Shown here: positions 1-5,388 of the stretch, piece by piece
Layout of the letters: each line of letters starts with the position of its first letter
Numbering within the stretch: the stretch's first letter is position 1
Assembly (NCBI GenBank): GCA_910585795.1
Contig: CAJUFV010000293.1
Coordinates: 1-11,066, forward strand
Length of the DNA stretch: 11,066 bases
Source: an uncultured Clostridia bacterium
GTDB taxonomy: Bacteria; Bacillota; Clostridia; UBA1381
Direction of reading: 5' to 3'
Notes under the pieces: model-generated
Databases searched by the model: none
The model's input: only the letters and a program-made list of their open reading frames with translations
Told to the model about the DNA's origin: nothing
Position numbers and translations under genes: made by a program

Positions 1-551
1 TATTGACTGTCTTAATAAAACCACGCTGATATTTTATATTATATCTACCAAATACATAAAAAATTTAATACAGGAGCAACAGTGTGCTTTTTCATATATA
101 AAAACACGTACTTTATTCACATACTACTATTTTTGTTTATTTGTCTATAAATGACAGCATGGTTTTTATACATTGCTTCGGCAACACTTTTTTTATTAAA
201 GCAACTACAAATGAAGAATTTAAAAATTGATGCGCTGGACAAGAATAAAGCGAAACTTTTACAGATACTGCTAAGTACAAAAACCAAATTGCCCAGATAC
301 TTGAAAATATTTCAAAAATTAATAGTAATGATAAAAAGAAATTTTAAATCGTAAAAAATTAAAAACAGATTTTATATATATTTAGAAAACACTCTTCAGA
401 ATGACTCAATGCTTCGCGATAAAATGTTCGAGTATATTGAATGCTGTGAAAATATTAGTTTAAAAGAAATGTATAAAATATGCTTTGGAAGAATGATTGA
501 TTGCTTTGATAATTTTCATAAATTTAGAAAGAATAAAATTTTAAAGCGGTA
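1..551. other. AT-rich chromosomal stretch without an intact gene
   Basis: This stretch upstream of guaA is strongly AT-rich and holds no gene I can support. Short open frames exist (67 codons from 151, 72 codons from 409), but neither has a ribosome-binding site. The second contains the guaA promoter and runs into the guaA start. No tRNA, terminator or purine-riboswitch-like fold stands out. Bases 102-347 look like a decayed coding region and are listed separately. Confidence 0.6.
102..347 (+). pseudogene. Possible remnant of a decayed gene
   Basis: Read in one frame from 102, the sequence gives protein-like text (for example FIHCFGNTFFIKATTNEEFK near 174-224) and then meets stops at 228 and 246. 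The +1 neighbouring frame continues sensibly between about 226 and 268 (DALDKNKAKLLQI). The first frame resumes to a stop at 345-347 (AKYKNQIAQILENISKI). Two compensating shifts with plausible helical protein on both sides suggest a gene broken by small indels. The ending resembles the C-terminus of a small cytosolic protein, but I cannot name a family. No start or ribosome site is visible. AT-rich DNA can mimic this by chance, so confidence is low. Confidence 0.28.
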
Positions 552-601
552 TTGCAAACCTTGTAGAAAAATGTTATACTATAAAAAACAATTTATGGAG
601 G
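552..601 (+). promoter_or_regulatory. guaA promoter and ribosome-binding site
   Basis: TTGCAA at 552-557 and TATACT at 575-580 are separated by exactly 17 bp, a good sigma-A-type promoter. Transcription would start near 587 and leave a leader of only about 20 nt. GGAGG at 597-601 sits 7 nt before the guaA ATG. The short leader leaves no room for a riboswitch or attenuator, so control, if any, must act at initiation. Confidence 0.7.
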
Positions 602-608
602 AAAAGAT

Positions 609-2141
609 ATGCAAAACGAAACCGTAATAGTACTTGACTTCGGAGGTCAGTACAATCAACTGATTGCACGGCGTGTTCGCGAGTGCAATGTGTACTGTGA
701 GGTTATGTCATATAAAAATTCTATTGAAAAAATAAAGGAAAAAAATCCTGTCGGTATTATCTTTACAGGCGGTCCAAACAGCGTTTATGATGAAAAATCG
801 CCTCATTATGATAAGGAAATTTTTGAACTTGGTATTCCGATTTTAGGTATATGCTACGGTTGTCATCTCATGGCATACAGTCTTGGCGGTCATGTTGACA
901 CCGCACCTGTCGGTGAATACGGAAAAACAGAAATTACGACTTCTGACAGTCTGCTGTTTGACGGTGTGGACAAGAACACTGTTGTATGGATGAGTCATAC
1001 GGACTACATAGATAAAATCCCCGAAGGCTTTAAAATTACCGCATATTCAAAAGATTGTCCCTGCGCGGCATATGAAAATGCCGACAAAAAGCTATATGCC
1101 GTTCAGTATCATCCTGAAGTAAATCACTCGATTCAGGGACAGCAAATGTTAAAAAATTTTTTATATAATATATGCGGTTGTAAAGGCGACTGGATAATGA
1201 GTGATTTTGCAAAACGTTCAATAGAAGCACTGCGCAACAAAATAGGAAATGGAAAAGTCCTCTGCGCGCTTTCCGGCGGTGTCGATTCTTCTGTTGCCGC
1301 TGTAATGCTTCATAAAGCTGTCGGAAAACAGTTAACATGTGTGTTTGTTGATAACGGCCTTCTTCGAAAAAATGAAGGTGATGAGGTCGAAAGTCTGTTT
1401 AGAAAACAGTTTGATATTAACCTCATCCGCGCTAATGCACAGGAAAAATTTTTAGGTAAGCTTAAAGGTGTAATAGAGCCTGAAAAAAAACGTAAAATAA
1501 TAGGTGAAGAATTTATCCGTATTTTTGAGACAGAGGCAAAAAAAATCGGTACAGTTGATTTTCTTGTTCAGGGTACAATTTATCCCGATGTCATAGAAAG
1601 CGGCGCCGGTGACGCGGCTGTAATCAAAAGTCATCATAATGTCGGCGGCTTGCCGGAACACGTTGACTTTAAGGAAATCATTGAACCGCTTCGTGATTTG
1701 TTTAAGGACGAGGTTCGTCAACTTGGTATAGAGCTTGGACTTCCTGAAAAATTTGTATGGCGTCAACCCTTCCCCGGGCCAGGACTTGCAGTACGAGTTA
1801 TTGGCGAAATAACCGAGGACAAGCTTGCAATACTTCGTGACGCTGACGCAATTTTCCGTGAGGAAATTGCAAATGCAGAACTTAACAAAAGTATAAATCA
1901 GTATTTTGCAGTAATCACTGATATGCGCAGTGTTGGTGTTATGGGCGACAGCAGAACGTATGATTATACACTTGCGCTCCGCGCTGTTACAACTACTGAT
2001 TTTATGACTGCTGACTGGGCGCGTATTCCGTATGACGTATTGGAAAAAGCATCAAATCGTATTGTTAATGAAGTAAAACATGTTAATCGTCTTGTATATG
2101 ATATTACTTCAAAACCTCCTGCAACAATTGAGTGGGAATAA
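609..2141 (+). CDS. guaA: GMP synthase (glutamine-hydrolysing)
   Basis: Converts XMP, ATP and glutamine to GMP in the last step of de novo guanine nucleotide synthesis, in the cytosol. The 510 residues are normal for the bacterial single-chain enzyme. Residues 1-190 are the class I glutamine amidotransferase: nucleophile Cys82 in GICYG, with His168 and Glu170 in YHPE completing the triad. From about 200 the ATP-pyrophosphatase domain begins, with the P-loop SGGVDSS at 222-228. The C-terminal dimerisation domain ends in the usual KPPATIEWE. The ATG at 609 follows GGAGG by 7 nt. The gene is monocistronic, with its own promoter and a terminator right after the stop. The residue after GICYG is Cys-His rather than the commoner Met-Gln; otherwise it is intact. 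An integrase lies 75 bp beyond its stop, so the 3' end is probably a phage integration target. Confidence 0.97.
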   Translation: MQNETVIVLDFGGQYNQLIARRVRECNVYCEVMSYKNSIEKIKEKNPVGIIFTGGPNSVYDEKSPHYDKEIFELGIPILGICYGCHLMAYSLGGHVDTAPVGEYGKTEITTSDSLLFDGVDKNTVVWMSHTDYIDKIPEGFKITAYSKDCPCAAYENADKKLYAVQYHPEVNHSIQGQQMLKNFLYNICGCKGDWIMSDFAKRSIEALRNKIGNGKVLCALSGGVDSSVAAVMLHKAVGKQLTCVFVDNGLLRKNEGDEVESLFRKQFDINLIRANAQEKFLGKLKGVIEPEKKRKIIGEEFIRIFETEAKKIGTVDFLVQGTIYPDVIESGAGDAAVIKSHHNVGGLPEHVDFKEIIEPLRDLFKDEVRQLGIELGLPEKFVWRQPFPGPGLAVRVIGEITEDKLAILRDADAIFREEIANAELNKSINQYFAVITDMRSVGVMGDSRTYDYTLALRAVTTTDFMTADWARIPYDVLEKASNRIVNEVKHVNRLVYDITSKPPATIEWE

Positions 2142-2215
2142 CGATAAAAACATCAGAAATGCCGTATTTATGCGGTTTTCTGATGTTTATTTTTGTTTGT
2201 GGCTCTATTTTGGCT
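2100..2215. other. Probable attL region at the guaA 3' end
   Basis: The element's integrase gene ends at 2216 and is directed towards guaA, the usual layout when an integrase lies beside its attachment site. The 3' end of guaA is a known insertion hotspot for islands and phages, because recombination there restores the last codons. The core cannot be fixed from one end. It should be a short identity shared with the attR end outside this window, most likely within the last guaA codons or the sequence up to about 2215. No second copy of the guaA tail is present in this window. Confidence 0.5.
2148..2195. terminator. Bidirectional terminator between guaA and int
   Basis: A 12-bp perfect stem pairs AAACATCAGAAA (2148-2159) with TTTCTGATGTTT (2177-2188). 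It is extended inside by a CCG/CGG pairing around a short loop. A T-rich tail (ATTTTTG) follows on the plus strand, and TTTTTATCG follows on the minus strand. It can therefore end both guaA and the converging int transcript. Confidence 0.85.
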
Positions 2216-2218
2216 CTA
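2201..2218. repeat. 11-bp-phased direct repeat, possible integrase arm site
   Basis: GGCTCTA occurs at 2201-2207 and again at 2212-2218, with similar T/G-rich bases before each copy. The period is 11 bp, about one helical turn, so a protein could bind both copies on one DNA face. The pair lies over the last codons and stop of int, beside the presumed attL. Integrase or excisionase arm-type binding is an inference. Confidence 0.35.
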
Positions 2219-3277
2219 ATCTATTTCAGGACGCATATTTTCAAGTTCATCAGCAAGTTCCCTGTGCTTGTTCGGATATAAATGTCCGTATGTGTTTAAC
2301 GTGGTTTCAACATTCTCGTGTCCAAGCCGTTCCGATATGATGAGAATGTTATACCCTTTTTCTATCAGCATTGAAGCGTGAGAATGACGAATATCGTGTA
2401 CCCGAATATTTTTAACTCCTGCTATTTCGGCGCAGCGTTTCATTTCTGTATTCAGATGATGTTTTGTAAAATAAAATATGCGCTCATCAGCCTGTATCTC
2501 ATAAACAGAGTTCATATATTCGTATATTTCATTATAAAGAAATTCGGGTATCGTTACCGTCCTGTTTCCCTTTGGCGTTTTTGGCGGAGAAACAATATCC
2601 TTTCCGTCAAGCCTTGTAAAGCTTTTGTTTATAACGATAGATTTATCAGGCAATATGTCTGCAGGAGTCAGAGCGAGAAGCTCCCCCGAACGCATACCCG
2701 TCCAGAATAAAATCTCAAATGCGAGTTTGCTTGCAGGTTTATCTTCGGCGGCGATAAATTTTTCAAACTCATCTACAGTCCATATATTCATTTCCGAGGC
2801 TTGTTTCTTTCCTACACTACCGGCAATATGGCAAGGGTTTTTTGGTAAGTCGTAGTATTTCACAGCATAATTGAATACTGCCGAAAGCTGATTGTTTATA
2901 GTTTTAATATATGTAGGCGAATATTCGCCGCTCAGCAATACCTCATTCTGCCATTTGCGGATTGTTGAGGGCGTTATATCCTTTATTTGCAACCGTCCGA
3001 GATACGGCGTTATTTTCGTGTCAAATAGATATTGCTTGTTGGATATAGTTGTTTCTCGTAGGCGAGTTTTCATATCGCCGAAGTATTCCTCCACAAGCGT
3101 TTTGAAAGTAATATCACTATTCTTTTGTTCATTGGCGAGAAAATCCCTCTCAAATTCTTTCGCTTCCCTCTGCGTGGCGAAGCCTCGTTTTTTCTTTTTA
3201 TGCTTTATACCCTGCCAATCGGTATAGTAGAACATAGCATACCAAGTTCCTCGTTCCTTGTCCTTGTATGCAGGCAT
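2216..3277 (-). CDS. int: Phage integrase, tyrosine recombinase
   Basis: Catalyses site-specific insertion and, with an excisionase, excision of the phage genome through a covalent 3'-phosphotyrosyl intermediate. The chosen ATG at 3277 follows GGAGGTGAT by a few bases and gives 353 residues; an upstream TTG (3298) would place that ribosome site inside the gene. Residues 1-50 form the arm-binding domain (TWYAMFYYTDW, then a Lys-rich turn). Residues 55-145 are the SAM-like core-binding domain. The catalytic domain follows with Arg196 (TGMRSGE), a Lys at about 233-236 in KTPKG, His294 and Arg297 (HDIRH), His320 (LGH) and the nucleophile Tyr330 (NTYGHLY). All catalytic residues are present, so it should be active. 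It is the outermost phage gene and points at guaA. A strong terminator sits just upstream and no clear promoter of its own is visible. Confidence 0.95.
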   Translation of the reverse strand: MPAYKDKERGTWYAMFYYTDWQGIKHKKKKRGFATQREAKEFERDFLANEQKNSDITFKTLVEEYFGDMKTRLRETTISNKQYLFDTKITPYLGRLQIKDITPSTIRKWQNEVLLSGEYSPTYIKTINNQLSAVFNYAVKYYDLPKNPCHIAGSVGKKQASEMNIWTVDEFEKFIAAEDKPASKLAFEILFWTGMRSGELLALTPADILPDKSIVINKSFTRLDGKDIVSPPKTPKGNRTVTIPEFLYNEIYEYMNSVYEIQADERIFYFTKHHLNTEMKRCAEIAGVKNIRVHDIRHSHASMLIEKGYNILIISERLGHENVETTLNTYGHLYPNKHRELADELENMRPEID

Positions 3278-3296
3278 TCGGATCACCTCCTTGCTC

Positions 3297-3330
3297 AAAA
3301 ATAAAACCCACCCAATATTTAAGGGTGGGC
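3297..3330 (-). terminator. Intrinsic terminator after the PH-domain gene
   Basis: CCCACCC (3307-3313) pairs with GGGTGGG (3323-3329) around a 9-nt AT loop. Read on the minus strand, a TTTTATTTTT tail follows. It stands 12 nt past the stop of the PH-domain gene. It also lies only about 20 nt before the int start, so it separates int from that gene unless transcription reads through. Confidence 0.85.
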
Positions 3331-3341
3331 GCTATGTACGA

Positions 3342-3716
3342 TTACAAAATATATTTGCTCAATACCCTGTTGAACGCTGCTACGTCAAAACTGCCCTTGA
3401 ATTCAAATCTGACGTGTCCCAAACCTGAAAACCACAAATCAAGCTCGCTGTCTAAATCCAATACGCCGGCACTCTCAACAGAGAACGCTTGTACTTTGCT
3501 ATAAGGAAGCGAAGTATAATCTTTTTTTGTACCTGTCAATCCCTGAACATTTATAGAGATAACACGCTTGTCTGTAAAGATAACCATATCCCTGACAGTT
3601 TGGAATGCCGAGATTACGGTTTCACCATCAACCAACATCATTGAAACGGCTTTCTCCCCGTCTGCGATGTTGATAGGCTTTAATTTCATAAATGCCGCAT
3701 TTTTGAAATCAATCAT
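3342..3716 (-). CDS. Bacterial PH-domain protein of the lysogeny module
   Basis: A 124-residue soluble protein with the pattern of the small bacterial pleckstrin-homology (bPH, YvbH/YozO-like) families. After a short N-terminal helix, successive beta strands contain the typical FTDKRVISINVQGLTGTKKDY turn at about residues 47-67. SLPYSKVQAFSVE and the strand pair SELDLWF / HVRFEF follow, and the protein closes with an amphipathic helix (FDVAAFNRVLSKYIL). No signal peptide or membrane segment is seen. The ATG follows AGGAGG by 9 nt. Such genes are common in Firmicute chromosomes and prophages, but their role is not settled; a lysogeny-expressed accessory or superinfection function is a guess from position. 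It is read from a candidate promoter at 3751-3779 and ends at a strong terminator. Confidence 0.8.
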   Translation of the reverse strand: MIDFKNAAFMKLKPINIADGEKAVSMMLVDGETVISAFQTVRDMVIFTDKRVISINVQGLTGTKKDYTSLPYSKVQAFSVESAGVLDLDSELDLWFSGLGHVRFEFKGSFDVAAFNRVLSKYIL

Positions 3717-3750
3717 AGTTAATTTCCTCCTTTTTATTTATCATTTTGTT

Positions 3751-3816
3751 ATTTTATAACCTTGTTCGTTAGAATACAACTCTCTATTGCTTTCGACAGT
3801 TCCGCCCTATTACAAT
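3751..3816. promoter_or_regulatory. Back-to-back candidate promoters
   Basis: On the minus strand TTGTAT (complement of 3774-3779) and TAAAAT (complement of 3751-3756) are 17 bp apart and would drive the PH-domain gene. On the plus strand TTGCTT (3787-3792) and TACAAT (3811-3816) are 18 bp apart and would drive the 37-codon gene at 3849. The -10 boxes are good and the -35 boxes weak, so both are tentative. Confidence 0.4.
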
Positions 3817-3848
3817 ACGATTACGCCCGTAAGAAAGGAGGGTTTTCT

Positions 3849-3962
3849 ATGCGTGAAGAATTGTACTTAAAACTGAAAGAAATTATCAGTACAATGTCCG
3901 ATGATGAGCTGGACAAACTTATTGATTTTTTGCTTTCCTTAAAAGCTCCGCATAATCAATAA
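3849..3962 (+). CDS. 37-residue protein resembling the repressor C-terminus
   Basis: The ATG at 3849 follows AAAGGAGG by a normal gap, so translation is well supported despite the size. The product is one amphipathic helical segment of 37 residues. Its last 22 residues (MSDDELDKLIDFLLSLK, then APHNQ) align without gaps to the last 22 of the convergent repressor (LTDEDLKKLIDYAELLRK, then AKNQ). Both genes end in Asn-Gln-stop and overlap tail to tail by 44 bp. I do not know a named family. Two inferences are reasonable: the peptide could pair with or compete at the repressor's C-terminal oligomerisation segment, or its mRNA could act as antisense to the repressor mRNA. It could also simply be a decayed duplicate. 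A weak promoter is seen at 3787-3816. Confidence 0.6.
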   Translation: MREELYLKLKEIISTMSDDELDKLIDFLLSLKAPHNQ

Positions 3963-3981
3963 GCTTTTTCAAATCCTCATC
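3903..3981. repeat. Inverted repeat forming both convergent gene ends
   Basis: CTTATTGATT (3918-3927) is the exact reverse complement of AATCAATAAG (3954-3963). Outside this core the similarity continues imperfectly to GATGAG (3903-3908) and CTCATC (3976-3981). Read as codons, each arm encodes a D-E-x-x-K-L-I-D segment of one gene, while its complement encodes Asn-Gln-stop of the other. A small inner hairpin, GCTTT (3932-3936) with AAAGC (3942-3946), lies in the loop. A terminator role is possible, but no clear T-tail follows the stem. Confidence 0.75.
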
Positions 3982-4443
3982 GGTAAGCTGTTCGGATAAT
4001 CTCAAAACAGTTTCTTGCTTTTCACTCAAAGGCAGTTCTATATGAACTGCCTTTTCTGGCTCTAAATAGTTTTTGAATATAGTTCTTAGCTCGTCTTCGT
4101 CAGCGTGGAAACGCTCTTCGTATAAAGCAAGGTCACTAATTTTCTGCGTATAATCCATAAAAAAACCTATTAAACGCTCACGAGGTTGATTTAATTCCTT
4201 TGATAGTTTATATATACTCTGTTCTAACCAACCACTTATTTGAGGTTCTTCGCTTTTTAGAAGATAATCAGTTGAAACTCCAAAAAACTCGGCTATTTTA
4301 TCAATGTATTTCATATAGGATTTGGTTGTACCTTTTTTCCATTCACTTATAGCCTGTTTTCTAACTCCAATAGCATTAGCAAATTCTTGTTGCTCTATAT
4401 TGTTTTCTTTTAGCAAGCTCATTATTTTGTATAAAGCATCCAA
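3919..4443 (-). CDS. XRE-family phage repressor (CI-like)
   Basis: Likely the lysogeny repressor that binds the operator at 4482-4520. The start is placed at TTG 4443, 8 nt after GGAGG, giving 174 residues (MDALYKIMSLLKE...); the GTG at 4452 overlaps the ribosome site and is unlikely. Residues 3-62 form the XRE helix-turn-helix domain, with QQEFANAIGVRKQAISEWKKG holding the two DNA-reading helices. A helical linker follows, then an acidic C-terminal region ending in LTDEDLKKLIDYAELLRKAK. There is no S24/LexA-type Ser-Lys peptidase domain and no ImmA-like metalloprotease next door. Induction by RecA-stimulated self-cleavage is therefore not expected, and another signal must relieve repression. 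It is divergent from the early operon and convergent with the 37-residue gene. Confidence 0.88.
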   Translation of the reverse strand: MDALYKIMSLLKENNIEQQEFANAIGVRKQAISEWKKGTTKSYMKYIDKIAEFFGVSTDYLLKSEEPQISGWLEQSIYKLSKELNQPRERLIGFFMDYTQKISDLALYEERFHADEDELRTIFKNYLEPEKAVHIELPLSEKQETVLRLSEQLTDEDLKKLIDYAELLRKAKNQ

Positions 4444-4481
4444 ATAAAACACCTCCTATTTGTGAAACATTGATAAAGTTA

Positions 4482-4520
4482 TAATTTTTAGAACTAAATT
4501 ATTGACAGTTCTAAAAATTA
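4482..4520. promoter_or_regulatory. Early-region operator, 14-bp inverted repeat
   Basis: TAATTTTTAGAACT (4482-4495) and its exact complement AGTTCTAAAAATTA (4507-4520) flank 11 bp. The right arm starts on the last base of the -35 box of the rightward promoter and covers most of its spacer, so a bound dimer would block RNA polymerase. The left arm overlaps TATAAC on the minus strand, a possible -10 box for the repressor's own promoter. The repressor is the natural ligand. Confidence 0.85.
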
Positions 4521-4530
4521 GGATTATAAT
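4502..4530 (+). promoter_or_regulatory. Strong early promoter (PR-like)
   Basis: TTGACA (4502-4507) and TATAAT (4525-4530) both match the sigma-A consensus exactly, with a 17-bp spacer. Transcription should begin near 4537, about 70 nt before the first early gene. It is probably silent in the lysogen because the operator overlaps it. Confidence 0.9.
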
Positions 4531-4608
4531 AAACACATAATACAAATGTGAAATGATTTCAGCATACACAGATTTGTATTACGAAAGTTTTTTAAGGAGT
4601 GATGAAAA

Positions 4609-4905
4609 TTGGGAAATAACCACAATTTTAACCACTTTACAGGTAAAAGAAAGCCAAACAAACACGCCAAACGCAAGAAAGGCGTCAGAGCAAAACATCA
4701 GCATAAAAACAAGTATGAGCGTTTCTGCAAAGCTCCCGAAGCAAAGAGTTGTAATCTTTACTGGGATACCTTTAGCGAAGAAGAGAAAGCGCAACTTGCT
4801 GACAAATTATATCCGTTTATAGCGAAACGGTTAGCTGATGAATTTGAAACTGCCGAGGCTAATCTTGACTTTGATTTTGATAGTAAGTCTGATGATATTT
4901 CCTAA
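4609..4905 (+). CDS. Charge-segregated 98-residue early protein
   Basis: The first gene under the strong early promoter. The TTG start at 4609 is preceded by AAGGAGT with 9 nt spacing. A frame from ATG 4553 overlaps it, but has no ribosome site and looks like a shadow. Residues 1-40 are rich in Lys, Arg, His and Asn (KRKPNKHAKRKKGVRAKHQH). Residues 45-80 form a probable helical segment (WDTFSEEEKAQLADKLYPFI). The last 20 residues are acidic (DFDFDSKSDD). No catalytic motif, zinc motif or membrane segment is seen, and I do not recognise the family. The basic arm suggests nucleic-acid or ribosome contact. As the first-expressed early product it could be a host-takeover or antirepressor protein, but that rests only on position. 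Confidence 0.72.
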   Translation: MGNNHNFNHFTGKRKPNKHAKRKKGVRAKHQHKNKYERFCKAPEAKSCNLYWDTFSEEEKAQLADKLYPFIAKRLADEFETAEANLDFDFDSKSDDIS

Positions 4906-4944
4906 GAATGCCTAATGTGGTTTTCGCGGCAATCCTTTTAATAT

Positions 4945-4981
4945 GAAAAGTAAGCGTATCCCCTTCGGTTGCTTGCTTTTC
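4945..4981 (+). promoter_or_regulatory. Intercistronic RNA hairpin
   Basis: GAAAAGTAAGC (4945-4955) pairs with GCTTGCTTTTC (4971-4981), one T-G wobble in 11 bp, with a short CCTTCGG-containing loop. No U-tract follows the stem, so it is a poor intrinsic terminator. An mRNA-processing or stability element, or a partial attenuator after the first early gene, is more likely. Confidence 0.5.
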
Positions 4982-5007
4982 CTTGAAGGAGTTTTGTATA
5001 TCGTTTG

Positions 5008-5037
5008 AAAACTCATCAAAACTCATCAAAACTCTTG
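5008..5037. repeat. Three-copy 10-bp tandem repeat
   Basis: AAAACTCATC occurs at 5008-5017 and 5018-5027, followed by a partial copy AAAACTCTTG at 5028-5037. The 10-bp period places copies on one face of the helix. The array runs into the -35 box of the candidate promoter at 5035-5062, which suits an activator or repressor site. Polymerase slippage is the simple alternative. Confidence 0.55.
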
Positions 5038-5062
5038 TCGGGATTGTATGTGCTCATATAAA
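5035..5062 (+). promoter_or_regulatory. Candidate second early promoter
   Basis: TTGTCG (5035-5040) and TATAAA (5057-5062) are 16 bp apart, a moderate sigma-A match. It would start transcripts near 5069, ahead of the HTH gene at 5154. A promoter here would let the regulator block be expressed apart from the first early gene. Confidence 0.4.
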
Positions 5063-5153
5063 TCACTACCTTAAAAATATTTACATTCCATATAAGTATA
5101 TCACAAATGTGAAAAATGTCAATTCATTTTGTGAGGAAAGGAGGCAAATCCAA

Positions 5154-5345
5154 ATGAAAAAAGTATTGCCCGGTTGGTGCAAAGAGGTTAAAAAGGCTCT
5201 TATCGACAAGGATATGAATATTAACGACCTTGCAAACGAGCTCAAATATTCACGGGAATACATTTCGATTGTAATTAACGGACGGCTTAATTCGCCTGAA
5301 ATGCAAAAGCAGATTTGCGATTATTTGGGCGTTGCCTCTGAGTAG
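5154..5345 (+). CDS. Cro-like small XRE regulator
   Basis: A 63-residue single-domain DNA-binding protein. The ATG at 5154 follows AGGAGG by about 9 nt; a longer in-frame reading from 4983 crosses the control region and lacks homology-like text. Nearly the whole chain is one XRE helix-turn-helix: VKKALIDKDMNINDLANELKYSREYISIVINGR, where the second and third helices carry the operator-reading segment, then SPEMQKQICDYLGV. This pattern is common in clostridial prophages just downstream of the early promoter. By size and position it probably acts as a Cro-type repressor of the lysogeny genes or a self-limiting early regulator. It has no oligomerisation domain beyond the HTH. Confidence 0.85.
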   Translation: MKKVLPGWCKEVKKALIDKDMNINDLANELKYSREYISIVINGRLNSPEMQKQICDYLGVASE

Positions 5346-5388
5346 TTTCTTTGTACCTTAATTTTATCACGAAAGGCGGGTGAAATAA

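Larger units (their letters stand above)
4906..5153 (+). other. Intergenic control region inside the early operon
   Basis: This 248-bp gap holds no gene I can support. It contains a hairpin (4945-4981), a three-copy 10-bp tandem repeat (5008-5037), a candidate promoter (5035-5062) and a small palindrome TCACA-AA-TGTGA at 5101-5112. The 12-mer ACAAATGTGAAA at 5103-5114 also occurs at 4542-4553, just downstream of the early promoter, so one regulator might bind at both places. Confidence 0.5.

Noticed and set aside
151..627. Two short open frames (67 and 72 codons) before guaA
   Set aside because: Neither has a ribosome site. The second contains the guaA promoter and overlaps the guaA start; the first is one frame of the decayed region.
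1036..1766. Minus-strand open frames of 100 and 104 codons inside guaA
   Set aside because: They are antisense to an intact, conserved gene, with no ribosome site and no protein-like pattern.
2080..3227. Plus-strand open frames antisense to int
   Set aside because: The minus-strand integrase has all catalytic motifs; the opposing frames have no recognisable content.
4553..4822. 89-codon frame just after the early promoter
   Set aside because: Its ATG has no ribosome site, while the overlapping TTG frame at 4609 has AAGGAG at good spacing and phage-like composition.
5008..5037. CRISPR array
   Set aside because: Units are 10 bp, adjacent and without spacers, so this is a short tandem repeat.
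4983..5153. N-terminal extension of the Cro-like gene
   Set aside because: It would run through the tandem repeats and candidate promoter. The internal ATG at 5154 has a strong ribosome site and begins the HTH fold.
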